Source of the DNA: Agriotes lineatus
Taxonomy: Eukaryota > Arthropoda > Insecta > Coleoptera > Elateridae
Length of the DNA: 64,000 nucleotides
Direction of reading: 5' to 3'
Assembly: GCA_940337035.1 (NCBI GenBank)
Contig: CALNHX010002952.1
Span: 1 to 64,000, forward strand
Shown one piece after another: positions 13,530-28,890 of this stretch. The notes beneath the pieces were generated by a model that was given only the letters and a program-made list of their open reading frames with translations, had not been told where the DNA came from and did not search any database. Each line of letters begins with the position of its first letter. Within the stretch, counting starts at the first letter, position 1. A program made the position numbers and the translations under genes.

Positions 13530-16500
13530 ATGCCGCCAACATTTCTAGCCATGCCGTCAACACTTTGAGCCATGCCGCCAACATTTCGAACCATGCCGCC
13601 AACACTTCGAGCCATGCCGCCAACATTTCGAGCCATGCCGCCAACATTTCGAGCCAAGCCGCCAACATTTGGAGCCACGCCGCCAACATTTGGAGCCATG
13701 CCGCCAACATTTGGAGCCATGCCGTCAACATTTCGAGCCATGCCGTCAACATTTCGAGTCATGCCGCCAACATTTCGAGCCATGCCGCCAACATTTGGAG
13801 CCATGCCGCCAACATTTCGAGCCATGCCGCCAACATTTCGAGCCATGCCGCCAACATTTCAAAAAAAGCCGCTTACATTTCGAGCCATGCCGCCAACATT
13901 TGGAGCCACGCCACCAACGTTTCGAGCCATGCCGCCAACATTTCGAGCCATGCCGCCAACATATCGAACCATGCCGCCAACATTTCTAGCCATGCCGCCA
14001 ACATTTCTAGCCATGCCGTCAACACTTTGAGCCATGCCGCCAACATTTCGAACCATGCCGCCAACACTTCGAGCCATGCCGCCAACATTTCGAGCCATGC
14101 CGCCAACATTTCGAGCCAAGCCGCCAACATTTGGAGCCACGCCGCCAACATTTGGAGCCATGCCGCCAACATTTGGAGCCATGCCGCCAACATTTCGAGT
14201 CATGCCGCCTACATTTCGAGCCATGCCGCCAACATTTGGAGCCATGCCGCCAACATTTCGAGCCATGCCGTCATCATATCGAGCCATGCCGCCAACATTT
14301 CGTACCATGCCGCCAACATTTCGAGCCATGCCGTCAACTTTTCGAGTCATGCCGCCAACATTTCGAGCCATGCCGCAAACATTTCGAGCCATGCCGTCAA
14401 CATTTCGAGCCATGCCGTCAACATTTCGAGTCATGCCGCCAACATTTGGAGCCATGCCGCCAACATTTAGAGCCATGCCGCCAAGATTTCGAGCCATGCC
14501 GCCAACATTTCGAGCCATGCCGCCAACATTTAAAGCCACACCTCCAAAATTTCGAGCCATGCCGCCAACATTTCGAGCCACGCCGCCATCACTTCGAGCC
14601 ATGCCGCCAACATTTAGAGCCATGCCGCCAACACTTCGAGCCATGTCGCCAACATTTCGAGCCATGCCGTCATCATTTTGAGCCATGCCGCCAACATTTC
14701 GAGCCATGCCGTCATCATTTTGAGCCATGCCGCCAACATTTCTAGCCATGCCGCCAACATTTTGAGCCATGCCCCCAACATTTCGAGCCATTCCGCTAAC
14801 ACCTCGAGCCATGCCGCCAACACTTTGAGCCATGCCGCCAACATTTCAAAAAAAAGCCGCTTACATTTCGAGCCATGCCGCCAACATTTGGAGCCACGCC
14901 GCCAACGTTTCGAGCCATGCCGCCAACATTTCGAGCCATGCCGCCAACATATCGAACCATGCCGCCAACATTTCTAGCCATGCCGCCAACATTTCTAGCC
15001 ATGCCGCCAACATTTCGAGCCATGCCGCCATCATTTCGAGCCATGCCGCACACATTTCGAGTCATGCCGCCAACTTTTCCAGGTATGCCGCCAACATTTC
15101 GAGCCATGCCGCCAACATTTCGAGCCATGCTCCAACATTTCGAGCTATGCCGCCAACATTTCGAGCCATGCCGCCAACATTTCGAGCCATGCCGCCAACA
15201 TTTGGAGCCATGCCGCCAACATTTCGAGCCATGCCGCCAACATTTCGAGCCATGCCGCCATCATTTCGAGCCATGCCGCACACATTTCGAGTCATGCCGC
15301 CAACATTTCGAGCCATGCCGCCAACATTTCGAGCCATGCCGCCAACATTTCGAGCCATGCCGCCAACATTTCGAGCCATGCCGCCAACATTTCGAGCTAT
15401 GCCGCCAACACTTCTAGCCATGCCGCCAACACTTCTAGCCATGCCTCCAACATTTCGAGTCATGCCGTTATTTCGAGCCATGCCGCCAACATTTCGAGCC
15501 ATGCCGCCAACATTTCGAGCAATGCCGCCAACATTTCCAGCCATGCCGCCAATATTTCGAGCCATGCCGCCAAAATTTCGAGCCATGCCGCCAACATTTC
15601 AAAAAAAGCCGCTAAAATTTCGAGCCATGCCGCCAACATTTCGAGCCATGTCGCCAACATTTCGAGCCATGCCGCCAACATTTCTAGCCATGCCGTCAAC
15701 ACTTTGAGCCATGCCGCCAACATTTCGAGCCATGCCGCCAACATTTCGAGCCATGCCGCCAACATTTCAAAAAAAGCCGCTTACATTTCGAGCCATGCCG
15801 CCAACATTTGGAGCCACGCCGCCAACGTTTCGAGCCATGCCGCCAACATTTCGAGCCATGCCGCCAACATATCGAACCATGCCGCCAACATTTCTAGCCA
15901 TGCCGCCAACATTTCTAGCCATGCCGTCAACACTTTGAGCCATGCCGCCAACATTTCGAACCATGCCGCCAACACTTCGAGCCATGCCGCCAACATTTCG
16001 AGCCATGCCGCCAACATTTCGAGCCAAGCCGCCAACATTTGGAGCCACGCCGCCAACATTTGGAGCCATGCCGCCAACATTTGGAGCCATGCCGTCAACA
16101 TTTCGAGCCATGCCGTCAACATTTCGAGTCATGCCGCCAACATTTCGAGCCATGCCGCCAACATTTGGAGCCATGCCGCCAACATTTCGAGCCATGCCGC
16201 CAACATTTCGAGCCATGCCGCCAACATTTCAAAAAAAGCCGCTTACATTTCGAGCCATGCCGCCAACATTTGGAGCCACGCCACCAACGTTTCGAGCCAT
16301 GCCGCCAACATTTCGAGCCATGCCGCCAACATATCGAACCATGCCGCCAACATTTCTAGCCATGCCGCCAACATTTCTAGCCATGCCGTCAACACTTTGA
16401 GCCATGCCGCCAACATTTCGAACCATGCCGCCAACACTTCGAGCCATGCCGCCAACATTTCGAGCCATGCCGCCAACATTTCGAGCCAAGCCGCCAACAT

Positions 16501-17207
16501 TTGGAGCCACGCCGCCAACATTTGGAGCCATGCCGCCAACATTTGGAGCCATGCCGCCAACATTTCGAGTCATGCCGCCAACATTTCGAGCCATGCCGCC
16601 AACATTTGGAGCCATGCCGCCAACATTTCGAGCCATGCCGTCATCATATCGAGCCATGCCGCCAACATTTCGTACCATGCCGCCAACATTTCGAGCCATG
16701 CCGTCAACTTTTCGAGTCATGCCGCCAACATTTCGAGCCATGCCGCAAACATTTCGAGCCATGCCGTCAACATTTCGAGCCATGCCGTCAACATTTCGAG
16801 TCATGCCGCCAACATTTGGAGCCATGCCGCCAACATTTAGAGCCATGCCGCCAAGATTTCGAGCCATGCCGCCAACATTTCGAGCCATGCCGCCAACATT
16901 TAAAGCCACACCTCCAAAATTTCGAGCCATGCCGCCAACATTTCGAGCCACGCCGCCATCACTTCGAGCCATGCCGCCAACATTTAGAGCCATGCCGCCA
17001 ACACTTCGAGCCATGTCGCCAACATTTCGAGCCATGCCGTCATCATTTTGAGCCATGCCGCCAACATTTCGAGCCATGCCGTCATCATTTTGAGCCATGC
17101 CGCCAACATTTCTAGCCATGCCGCCAACATTTTGAGCCATGCCCCCAACATTTCGAGCCATTCCGCTAACACCTCGAGCCATGCCGCCAACACTTTGAGC
17201 CATGCCG
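13530..17207. repeat. Satellite A higher-order repeat, 2370-bp offset
   Basis: The stretch 13530-14837 returns at 15900-17207 with a constant offset of 2,370 bp. It holds the distinctive TTTCAAAAAAAGCCGC variant, runs of ATTTGGAGCC monomers, and the CATGCCCCCAACATTTCG and ATTCCGCTAACACCTCGA variants. Within each unit there is a smaller 462-bp repetition (22 monomers), seen as matching segments at 13572 and 14034. A related but less complete version lies at about 9658-10640. Confidence 0.8.
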
Positions 17208-19849
17208 CCAACATTTCGAGCCATGCTGCGAACATTTCGAGCCATGCCGCCAACATTTTGAGCCATGCCCCCAACATTTCGAGCCATTCCGCTAACACCT
17301 CGAGCCATGCCGCCAACACTTTGAGCCATGCCGCCAACATTTCGAGCCATGCCGCCAACATTTCGAGCCATGCCGCCAACATTTCTAGCCATGCCGCCAA
17401 CATTTTGAGCCATGCCCCCAACATTTCGAGCCATTCCGCTAACACCTCGAGCCATGCCGCCAACACTTTGAGCCATGCCGCCAACATTTCGAGCCATGCC
17501 GCCAACATTTCGAGCCATGCCGCAAACATTTCGAGCCATGCCGCCAACATTTCGAGCCATGCCGCCCACATTTCGAGCCATGCCGCCAACATTTCGAACC
17601 ATGCCGCCAACATTTCGAGCCATGCCGCCAATATTTCGAGCCATGCCACCAACATTTCGAGCCACGCCGCCAACATTTCGAGCCATGCCGAAAACATTTC
17701 TAGCAATGCCGCCAACATTTCGAGCCATGCCGCCAACATTTCTAGCAATGCCGCCAACATTTCGAGCCATGCCGCCAGCATTTCGAGCTATGCCGCCAAC
17801 ATTTCGAGCTATGCCGCCAACATTTCGAGCCATGCCGCCAACATTTCGAGCAATGCCGCCAACATTTCGAGCCATGCCGCCAACATTTCGAGCCACGCCG
17901 CCAACATTTCTAGCCATGCCGCCAACATTTCGAGCCATGCCGCCAATATTTCGAGCCACGCAGCAACATTTCGAGCCATGCCGCCAACATTTCGAGCCAT
18001 GCCGCCAACATTTCGAGCCATGCCGCCAACATTTCTAGCAATGCCGCCAACATTTCGAGCCACGCCGCCAACATTTCGAACCATGCCGCCAACAGTTCGA
18101 GCCATGCCGCCAACATTCCGAGCCATGTCGCCAACACTTTGAGCCATGCCGCCAACATTTCGAGCCATGCTGCGAACATTTCGAGCCATGCCGCCAACAT
18201 TTCGAGCCATGCCGCTAAACATTTCGAGCTATGCCGCCAACATTTCGAGCCATGCCGCCAACATTTCGAGCCATGCCGCCAACATTTCGAGCTATGCCGC
18301 AAACATTTCGAGCCATGCCGCAAACATTTCGAGCCATGCCGCAAACATTTCGAGCCATGCCGCCAACATTTCGAGCCATGCCGCCAACATTTCGAGCCAT
18401 GACGCCAACATTTCGAGCTATGCCGCCAACACTTCGAGCCATGCCGCCAAGATTTTGAGTTATGCCGCCATTTCGAGCCATGCCGCCAACATTTCGAGCC
18501 ATGCCGCCAACATTTCGAGCAATGCCGCCAACATTTCCAGCCATGCCGCCAACATTTCGAGCCATGCCGCCAACATTTCGAGCTATGCCGCCAACACTTC
18601 GAGCCATGCCGCCAACATTTCGAGTCATGCCGCCATTTCGAGCCATGCCGCCAACATTTCGAGCCTTGCCGCCAACATTTCGAGCCATGCCGCCAACATA
18701 TCGAGCCATGCCGCCAACATTTCGAGCCATGCCGCCAACATTTCTAGCTATGCCGCCAACACTTCGAGCCATGCCGCCAACATTTCAAGCCATGCCGAAA
18801 ACATTATGAGGTATGCCGCCAACATTTCGAGCCATTCCGCTAACGCCTCGAGCCATGCCGCCAACACTTCGAGCCATGCCGCCAACATTTAGAGACATGC
18901 CGCCAACATTTCGAGCCATGACGCCAACATTTCGAGCCATGCCGCCAACATTTTGAGCCATGCCGCCAACATTTCGAGCCATGCCGCCAACATTTCCAGC
19001 CATGCCGCCAACATTTCGAGCCATGCCGCCAACATTTCGTGCCACGCCGCCAACATTTCGAGCCATGCCGCCAACATTTCGAGCCATGCCGCCAACATCT
19101 ACAGCCATGCCGCCAACATTTCGAGCCATGCTGCCAACATTTCGAGCCATACCGCCAACACCTCGAGCCATGCCGCCAACATATCGAGCCAGGCCGCCAA
19201 CATTTCGTGCCACGCCGCCAACATTTCGAGCTATGCCGCCAACATTTCGAGCCATGCCGCCAACTTTTCCAGGTATGCCGCCAACATTTCGAGCCATGCC
19301 GCCAACATTTCGAGCCATGCTCCAACATTTCGAGCTATGCCGCCAACATTTCGAGCCATGCCGCCAACATTTCGAGCCATGCCGCCAACATTTGGAGCCA
19401 TGCCGCCAACATTTCGAGCCATGCCGCCAACATTTCGAGCCATGCCGCCATCATTTCGAGCCATGCCGCACACATTTCGAGTCATGCCGCCAACATTTCG
19501 AGCCATGCCGCCAACATTTCGAGCCATGCCGCCAACATTTCGAGCCATGCCGCCAACATTTCGAGCCATGCCGCCAACATTTCGAGCTATGCCGCCAACA
19601 CTTCTAGCCATGCCGCCAACACTTCTAGCCATGCCTCCAACATTTCGAGTCATGCCGTTATTTCGAGCCATGCCGCCAACATTTCGAGCCATGCCGCCAA
19701 CATTTCGAGCAATGCCGCCAACATTTCCAGCCATGCCGCCAATATTTCGAGCCATGCCGCCAAAATTTCGAGCCATGCCGCCAACATTTCAAAAAAAGCC
19801 GCTAAAATTTCGAGCCATGCCGCCAACATTTCGAGCCATGTCGCCAACA

Positions 19850-22800
19850 TTTCGAGCCATGCCGCCAACATTTCTAGCCATGCCGTCAACACTTTGAGCC
19901 ATGCCGCCAACATTTCGAGCCATGCCGCCAACATTTCGAGCCATGCCGCCAACATTTCAAAAAAAGCCGCTTACATTTCGAGCCATGCCGCCAACATTTG
20001 GAGCCACGCCGCCAACGTTTCGAGCCATGCCGCCAACATTTCGAGCCATGCCGCCAACATATCGAACCATGCCGCCAACATTTCTAGCCATGCCGCCAAC
20101 ATTTCTAGCCATGCCGTCAACACTTTGAGCCATGCCGCCAACATTTCGAACCATGCCGCCAACACTTCGAGCCATGCCGCCAACATTTCGAGCCATGCCG
20201 CCAACATTTCGAGCCAAGCCGCCAACATTTGGAGCCACGCCGCCAACATTTGGAGCCATGCCGCCAACATTTGGAGCCATGCCGTCAACATTTCGAGCCA
20301 TGCCGTCAACATTTCGAGTCATGCCGCCAACATTTCGAGCCATGCCGCCAACATTTGGAGCCATGCCGCCAACATTTCGAGCCATGCCGTCATCATATCG
20401 AGCCATGCCGCCAACATTTCGTACCATGCCGCCAACATTTCGAGCCATGCCGTCAACATTTCGAGTCATGCCGCCAACATTTCGAGCCATGCCGCAAACA
20501 TTTCGAGCCATGCCGTCAACATTTCGAGCCATGCCGTCAACATTTCGAGTCATGCCGCCAACATTTGGAGCCATGCCGCCAACATTTCGAGCCATGCCGC
20601 CAACATTTCGAGCCATGCCGACAACATTTCTAGCAATGCCGCCAACATTTCGAGCCATGCCGCCAACATTTCGAGCCATGCCGCCAACATTTCGAGCCAT
20701 GCCGCCAACATTTAAAGCCACGCCTCCAAAATTTCGAGTCATGCCGCCAACATTTCGAGCCACGCCGCCAACACTTCGAGCCATGCCGCCAACATTTAGA
20801 GCCATGCCGCCAACACATCGAGCCATGTCGCCAACATTTCGAGCCATGCCGTCATCATTTTGAGCCATGCCGCCAACATTTCGAGCCTTGCCGTCATCAT
20901 TTTGAGCCATGCCGCCAACATTTCTAGCCATGCCGCCAACATTTTGAGCCATGCCGCCAACATTTCGAGCCATTCCGCTAACACCTCGAGCCATGCCGCC
21001 AACACTTTGAGCCATGCCGCCAAAATTTCGAGCCATGCTGCGAACATTTCGAGCCATGCCGCCAACATTTCGAGCCATGCCGCAAACATTTCGAGCTATG
21101 CCGCCAACATTTCGAGCCATGCCGCCCACATTTCGAGCCATGCCGCCAACATTTCGAACCATGCCGCCAACATTTCGAGCCATGCCGCCAATATTTCGAG
21201 CCATGCCACCAACATTTCGTGCCACGCCGCCAACATTTCGAGCCATGCCGACAACATTTCTAGCAATGCCGCCAACATTTCGAGCCATGCCGCCAGCATT
21301 TCGAGCTATGCCGCCAACATTTCGAGCTATGCCGCCAACATTTCGAGCCATGCCGCCAACATTTCTAGCAATGCCGCCAACATTTCGAGCCATGCCGCCA
21401 GCATTTCGAGCTATGCCGCCAACATTTCGAGCTATGCCGCCAACATTTCGAGCCATGCCACCAACATTTCGAGCAATGCCGCCAACATTTCGAGCCATGC
21501 CGCCAACATTTCGAGCCACGCCGCCAACATTTCTAGCCATGCCGCCAACATTTCGAGCCATGCCGCCAATATTTCGAGCCACGCAGCAACATTTCGAGCC
21601 ATGCCGCCAACATTTCGAGCCATGCCGCCAACATTTCGAGCCATGCCGCCAACATTTCTAGCTATGCCGCCAACATTTCGAGCCACGCCGCCAACATTTC
21701 GAACCATGCCGCCAACAGTTCGAGCCATGCCGCCAACATTCCGAGCCATGTCGCCAACACTTTGAGCCATGCCGCCAACATTTCGAACCATGCTGCGAAC
21801 ATTTCGAGCCATGCCGCCAACATTTCGAGCCATGCCGCAAACATTTCGAGCCATGCCGCCAACATTTCGAGCTATGCCGCAAACATTTCGAGCCATGCCG
21901 CAAACATTTCGAGCCATGCCGCCAACATTTCGAGCCATGCCGCCAACATTTCGAGCCATGACGCCAACATTTCGAGCTATGCCGCCAACACTTCGAGCCA
22001 TGCCGCCAACATTCCGAGCCATGTCGCCAACACTTTGAGCCATGCCGCCAACATTTCGAGCCATGCTGCGAACATTTCGAGCCATGCCGCCAACATTTCG
22101 AGCCATGCCGCAAACATTTCGAGCTATGCCGCCAACATTTCGAGCCATGCCGTCAACATTTCGAGCCATGCCGTCAACATTTCGAGTCATGCCGCCAACA
22201 TTTGGAGCCATGCCGCCAACATTTAGAGCCATGCCGCCAAGATTTCGAGCCATGCCGCCAACATTTCGAGCCATGCCGCCAACATTTAAAGCCACGCCTC
22301 CAAAATTTCGAGCCATGCCGCCAACATTTCGAGCCACGCCGCCAACACTTCGAGCCATGCCGCCAACATTTAGAGCCATGCCGCCAACACTTCGAGCCAT
22401 GTCGCCAACATTTCGAGCCATGCCGTCATCATTTTGAGCCATGCCTCCAACATTTCGAGCCATGCCGTCATCATTTTGAGCCATGCCGCCAACATTTCTA
22501 GCCATGCCGCCAACATTTTGAGCCATGCCGCCAACATTTCGAGCCATTCCGCTAACACCTCGAGCCATGCCGCCAACACTTTGAGCCATGCCGCCAACAT
22601 TTCGAGCCATGCTGCGAACATTTCGAGCCATGCCGCCAACATTTCGAGCCATGCCGCAAACATTTCGAGCTATGCCGCCAACATTTCGAGCCATGCCGCC
22701 CACATTTCGAGCCATGCCGCCAACATTTCGAACCATGCCGCCAACATTTCGAGCCATGCCGCCAATATTTCGAGCCATGCCACCAACATTTCGAGCCACG

Positions 22801-25800
22801 CCGCCAACATTTCGAGCCATGCCGCCAACATTTCGAGCCATGCCGACAACATTTCTAGCAATGCCGCCAACATTTCGAGCCATGCCGCCAGCATTTCGAG
22901 CTATGCCGCCAACATTTCGAGCTATGCCGCCAACATTTCGAGCCATGCCGCCAACATTTCTAGCAATGCCGCCAACATTTCGAGCCATGCCGCCAGCATT
23001 TCGAGCTATGCCGCCAACATTTCGAGCTATGCCGCCATCATTTCGAGCCATGCCGCCAACATTTCGAGCAATGCCGCCAACATTTCGAGCCATGCCGCCA
23101 ACATTTCGAGCCATGCCGCCAACATTTCGAGCCATGCCGCCAACATTTCGAGCCATGCCGTCAACACTTTGAGCCATGCCGCCAACATTTCGAACCATGC
23201 CGCCAACACTTCGAGCCATGCCGTCAACATTTCGAGCCATGCCGCCAACATTTAAAGCCACGCCGCCAAAATTTCGAGCCATGCCGCTAACATTTCGAGC
23301 TATGCCGCCAACATTTCGAGCCATGCCGCCAACATTTCGAGCCATGCCGCCAACATTTCGAGCTATGCCGCAAACATTTCGAGCCATGCCGCAAACATTT
23401 CGAGCCATGCCGCAAACATTTCGAGCCATGCCGCCAACATTTCGAGCCATGCCGCCAACATTTCGAGCCATGACGCCAACATTTCGAGCTATGCCGCCAA
23501 CACTTCGAGCCATGCCGCCAAGATTTTGAGTTATGCCGCCATTTCGAGCCATGCCGCCAACATTTCGAGCCATGCCGCCAACATTTCGAGCAATGCCGCC
23601 AACATTTCCAGCCATGCCGCCAACATTTCGAGCCATGCCGCCAACATTTCGAGCTATGCCGCCAACACTTCGAGCCATGCCGCCAACATTTCGAGTCATG
23701 CCGCCATTTCGAGCCATGCCGCCAACATTTCGAGCCTTGCCGCCAACATTTCGAGCCATGCCGCCAACATATCGAGCCATGCCGCCAACATTTCGAGCCA
23801 TGCCGCCAACATTTCTAGCTATGCCGCCAACACTTCGAGCCATGCCGCCAACATTTCAAGCCATGCCGAAAACATTATGAGGTATGCCGCCAACATTTCG
23901 AGCCATTCCGCTAACGCCTCGAGCCATGCCGCCAACACTTCGAGCCATGCCGCCAACATTTCGAGACATGCCGCCAACATTTCGAGCCATGACGCCAACA
24001 TTTCGAGCCATGCCGCCAACATTTTGAGCCATGCCGCCAACATTTCGAGCCATGCCGCCAACATTTCCAGCCATGCCGCCAACATTTCGAGCCATGCCGC
24101 CAACATTTCGTGCCACGCCGCCAACATTTCGAGCCATGCCGCCAACATTTCGAGCCATGCCGCCAACATCTACAGCCATGCCGCCAACATTTCGAGCCAT
24201 GCTGCCAACATTTCGAGCCATACCGCCAACACCTCGAGCCATGCCGCCAACATATCGAGCCAGGCCGCGAACATTTCGTGCCACGCCGCCAACATTTCGA
24301 GCCATGCCGCCAACATTTTGAGCCATGCCGCCAACATTTCGAGCCATGCCGCCAACATTTCCAGCCATGCCGCCAACATTTCGAGCCATGCCGCCAACAT
24401 TTCGTGCCACGCCGCCAACATTTCGAGCCATGCCGCCAACATTTCGAGCCATGCCGCCAACATTTCGAGCCATGTCGCCAACATTTCGAGCCATGCCGCC
24501 AACATTTCTAGCCATGCCGTCAACACTTTGAGCCATGCCGCCAACATTTCGAGCCATGCCGCCAACATTTCGAGCCATGCCGCCAACATTTCAAAAAAAG
24601 CCGCTTACATTTCGAGCCATGCCGCCAACATTTGGAGCCACGCCGCCAACGTTTCGAGCCATGCCGCCAACATTTCGAGCCATGCCGCCAACATATCGAA
24701 CCATGCCGCCAACATTTCTAGCCATGCCGCCAACATTTCTAGCCATGCCGTCAACACTTTGAGCCATGCCGCCAACATTTCGAACCATGCCGCCAACACT
24801 TCGAGCCATGCCGCCAACATTTCGAGCCATGCCGCCAACATTTCGAGCCAAGCCGCCAACATTTGGAGCCACGCCGCCAACATTTGGAGCCATGCCGCCA
24901 ACATTTGGAGCCATGCCGTCAACATTTCGAGCCATGCCGTCAACATTTCGAGTCATGCCGCCAACATTTCGAGCCATGCCGCCAACATTTGGAGCCATGC
25001 CGCCAACATTTCGAGCCATGCCGTCATCATATCGAGCCATGCCGCCAACATTTCGTACCATGCCGCCAACATTTCGAGCCATGCCGTCAACATTTCGAGT
25101 CATGCCGCCAACATTTCGAGCCATGCCGCAAACATTTCGAGCCATGCCGTCAACATTTCGAGCCATGCCGTCAACATTTCGAGTCATGCCGCCAACATTT
25201 GGAGCCATGCCGCCAACATTTCGAGCCATGCCGCCAACATTTCGAGCCATGCCGACAACATTTCTAGCAATGCCGCCAACATTTCGAGCCATGCCGCCAA
25301 CATTTCGAGCCATGCCGCCAACATTTCGAGCCATGCCGCCAACATTTAAAGCCACGCCTCCAAAATTTCGAGTCATGCCGCCAACATTTCGAGCCACGCC
25401 GCCAACACTTCGAGCCATGCCGCCAACATTTAGAGCCATGCCGCCAACACTTCGAGCCATGTCGCCAACATTTCGAGCCATGCCGTCATCATTTTGAGCC
25501 ATGCCGCCAACATTTCGAGCCTTGCCGTCATCATTTTGAGCCATGCCGCCAACATTTCTAGCCATGCCGCCAACATTTTGAGCCATGCCGCCAACATTTC
25601 GAGCCATTCCGCTAACACCTCGAGCCATGCCGCCAACACTTTGAGCCATGCCGCCAAAATTTCGAGCCATGCTGCGAACATTTCGAGCCATGCCGCCAAC
25701 ATTTCGAGCCATGCCGCAAACATTTCGAGCTATGCCGCCAACATTTCGAGCCATGCCGCCCACATTTCGAGCCATGCCGCCAACATTTCGAACCATGCCG

Positions 25801-28800
25801 CCAACATTTCGAGCCATGCCGCCAATATTTCGAGCCATGCCACCAACATTTCGTGCCACGCCGCCAACATTTCGAGCCATGCCGACAACATTTCTAGCAA
25901 TGCCGCCAACATTTCGAGCCATGCCGCCAGCATTTCGAGCTATGCCGCCAACATTTCGAGCTATGCCGCCAACATTTCGAGCCATGCCGCCAACATTTCT
26001 AGCAATGCCGCCAACATTTCGAGCCATGCCGCCAGCATTTCGAGCTATGCCGCCAACATTTCGAGCTATGCCGCCAACATTTCGAGCCATGCCACCAACA
26101 TTTCGAGCAATGCCGCCAACATTTCGAGCCATGCCGCCAACATTTCGAGCCACGCCGCCAACATTTCTAGCCATGCCGCCAACATTTCGAGCCATGCCGA
26201 GAATATTTCGAGCCACGCAGCAACATTTCGAGCCATGCCGCCAACATTTCGAGCCATGCCGCCAACATTTCGAGCCATGCCGCCAACATTTCTAGCTATG
26301 CCGCCAACATTTCGAGCCACGCCGCCAACATTTCGAACCATGCCGCCAACAGTTCGAGCCATGCCGCCAACATTCCGAGCCATGTCGCCAACACTTTGAG
26401 CCATGCCGCCAACATTTCGAACCATGCTGCGAACATTTCGAGCCATGCCGCCAACATTTCGAGCCATGCCGCAAACATTTCGAGCCATGCCGCCAACATT
26501 TCGAGCTATGCCGCAAACATTTCGAGCCATGCCGCAAACATTTCGAGCCATGCCGCCAACATTTCGAGCCATGCCGCCAACATTTCGAGCCATGACGCCA
26601 ACATTTCGAGCTATGCCGCCAACACTTCGAGCCATGCCGCCAACATTCCGAGCCATGTCGCCAACACTTTGAGCCATGCCGCCAACATTTCGAGCCATGC
26701 TGCGAACATTTCGAGCCATGCCGCCAACATTTCGAGCCATGCCGCAAACATTTCGAGCTATGCCGCCAACATTTCGAGCCATGCCGTCAACATTTCGAGC
26801 CATGCCGTCAACATTTCGAGTCATGCCGCCAACATTTGGAGCCATGCCGCCAACATTTAGAGCCATGCCGCCAAGATTTCGAGCCATGCCGCCAACATTT
26901 CGAGCCATGCCGCCAACATTTAAAGCCACGCCTCCAAAATTTCGAGCCATGCCGCCAACATTTCGAGCCACGCCGCCAACACTTCGAGCCATGCCGCCAA
27001 CATTTAGAGCCATGCCGCCAACACTTCGAGCCATGTCGCCAACATTTCGAGCCATGCCGTCATCATTTTGAGCCATGCCTCCAACATTTCGAGCCATGCC
27101 GTCATCATTTTGAGCCATGCCGCCAACATTTCTAGCCATGCCGCCAACATTTTGAGCCATGCCGCCAACATTTCGAGCCATTCCGCTAACACCTCGAGCC
27201 ATGCCGCCAACACTTTGAGCCATGCCGCCAACATTTCGAGCCATGCTGCGAACATTTCGAGCCATGCCGCCAACATTTCGAGCCATGCCGCAAACATTTC
27301 GAGCTATGCCGCCAACATTTCGAGCCATGCCGCCCACATTTCGAGCCATGCCGCCAACATTTCGAACCATGCCGCCAACATTTCGAGCCATGCCGCCAAT
27401 ATTTCGAGCCATGCCACCAACATTTCGAGCCACGCCGCCAACATTTCGAGCCATGCCGCCAACATTTCGAGCCATGCCGACAACATTTCTAGCAATGCCG
27501 CCAACATTTCGAGCCATGCCGCCAGCATTTCGAGCTATGCCGCCAACATTTCGAGCTATGCCGCCAACATTTCGAGCCATGCCGCCAACATTTCTAGCAA
27601 TGCCGCCAACATTTCGAGCCATGCCGCCAGCATTTCGAGCTATGCCGCCAACATTTCGAGCTATGCCGCCATCATTTCGAGCCATGCCGCCAACATTTCG
27701 AGCAATGCCGCCAACATTTCGAGCCATGCCGCCAACATTTCGAGCCATGCCGCCAACATTTCGAGCCATGCCGCCAACATTTCGAGCCATGCCGTCAACA
27801 CTTTGAGCCATGCCGCCAACATTTCGAACCATGCCGCCAACACTTCGAGCCATGCCGTCAACATTTCGAGCCATGCCGCCAACATTTAAAGCCACGCCGC
27901 CAAAATTTCGAGCCATGCCGCTAACATTTCGAGCTATGCCGCCAACATTTCGAGCCATGCCGCCAACATTTCGAGCCATGCCGCCAACATTTCGAGCTAT
28001 GCCGCAAACATTTCGAGCCATGCCGCAAACATTTCGAGCCATGCCGCAAACATTTCGAGCCATGCCGCCAACATTTCGAGCCATGCCGCCAACATTTCGA
28101 GCCATGACGCCAACATTTCGAGCTATGCCGCCAACACTTCGAGCCATGCCGCCAAGATTTTGAGTTATGCCGCCATTTCGAGCCATGCCGCCAACATTTC
28201 GAGCCATGCCGCCAACATTTCGAGCAATGCCGCCAACATTTCCAGCCATGCCGCCAACATTTCGAGCCATGCCGCCAACATTTCGAGCTATGCCGCCAAC
28301 ACTTCGAGCCATGCCGCCAACATTTCGAGTCATGCCGCCATTTCGAGCCATGCCGCCAACATTTCGAGCCTTGCCGCCAACATTTCGAGCCATGCCGCCA
28401 ACATATCGAGCCATGCCGCCAACATTTCGAGCCATGCCGCCAACATTTCTAGCTATGCCGCCAACACTTCGAGCCATGCCGCCAACATTTCAAGCCATGC
28501 CGAAAACATTATGAGGTATGCCGCCAACATTTCGAGCCATTCCGCTAACGCCTCGAGCCATGCCGCCAACACTTCGAGCCATGCCGCCAACATTTCGAGA
28601 CATGCCGCCAACATTTCGAGCCATGACGCCAACATTTCGAGCCATGCCGCCAACATTTTGAGCCATGCCGCCAACATTTCGAGCCATGCCCCCAACATTT
28701 CCAGCCATGCCGCCAACATTTCGAGCCATGCCGCCAACATTTCGTGCCACGCCGCCAACATTTCGAGCCATGCCGCCAACATTTCGAGCCATGCCGCCAA

Positions 28801-28890
28801 CATCTACAGCCATGCCGCCAACATTTCGAGCCATGCTGCCAACATTTCGAGCCATACCGCCAACACCTCGAGCCATGCCGCCAACATATC
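19850..28890. repeat. Satellite A tandem duplication, 4634-bp offset
   Basis: A segment of about 4.4 kb is present twice in tandem, at about 19850-24260 and 24484-28890, with an offset of 4,634 bp. Long translated stretches match almost completely across it: minus 21432-23843 against 26066-28477 (803 codons), and plus 20132-20863 against 24766-25497. Only a handful of differences are visible, such as ACATCGAG at 20815 against ACTTCGAG at 25449. This is the most recent large duplication in the array. The offset is not a multiple of 21 because some monomers inside carry indels. Confidence 0.88.
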
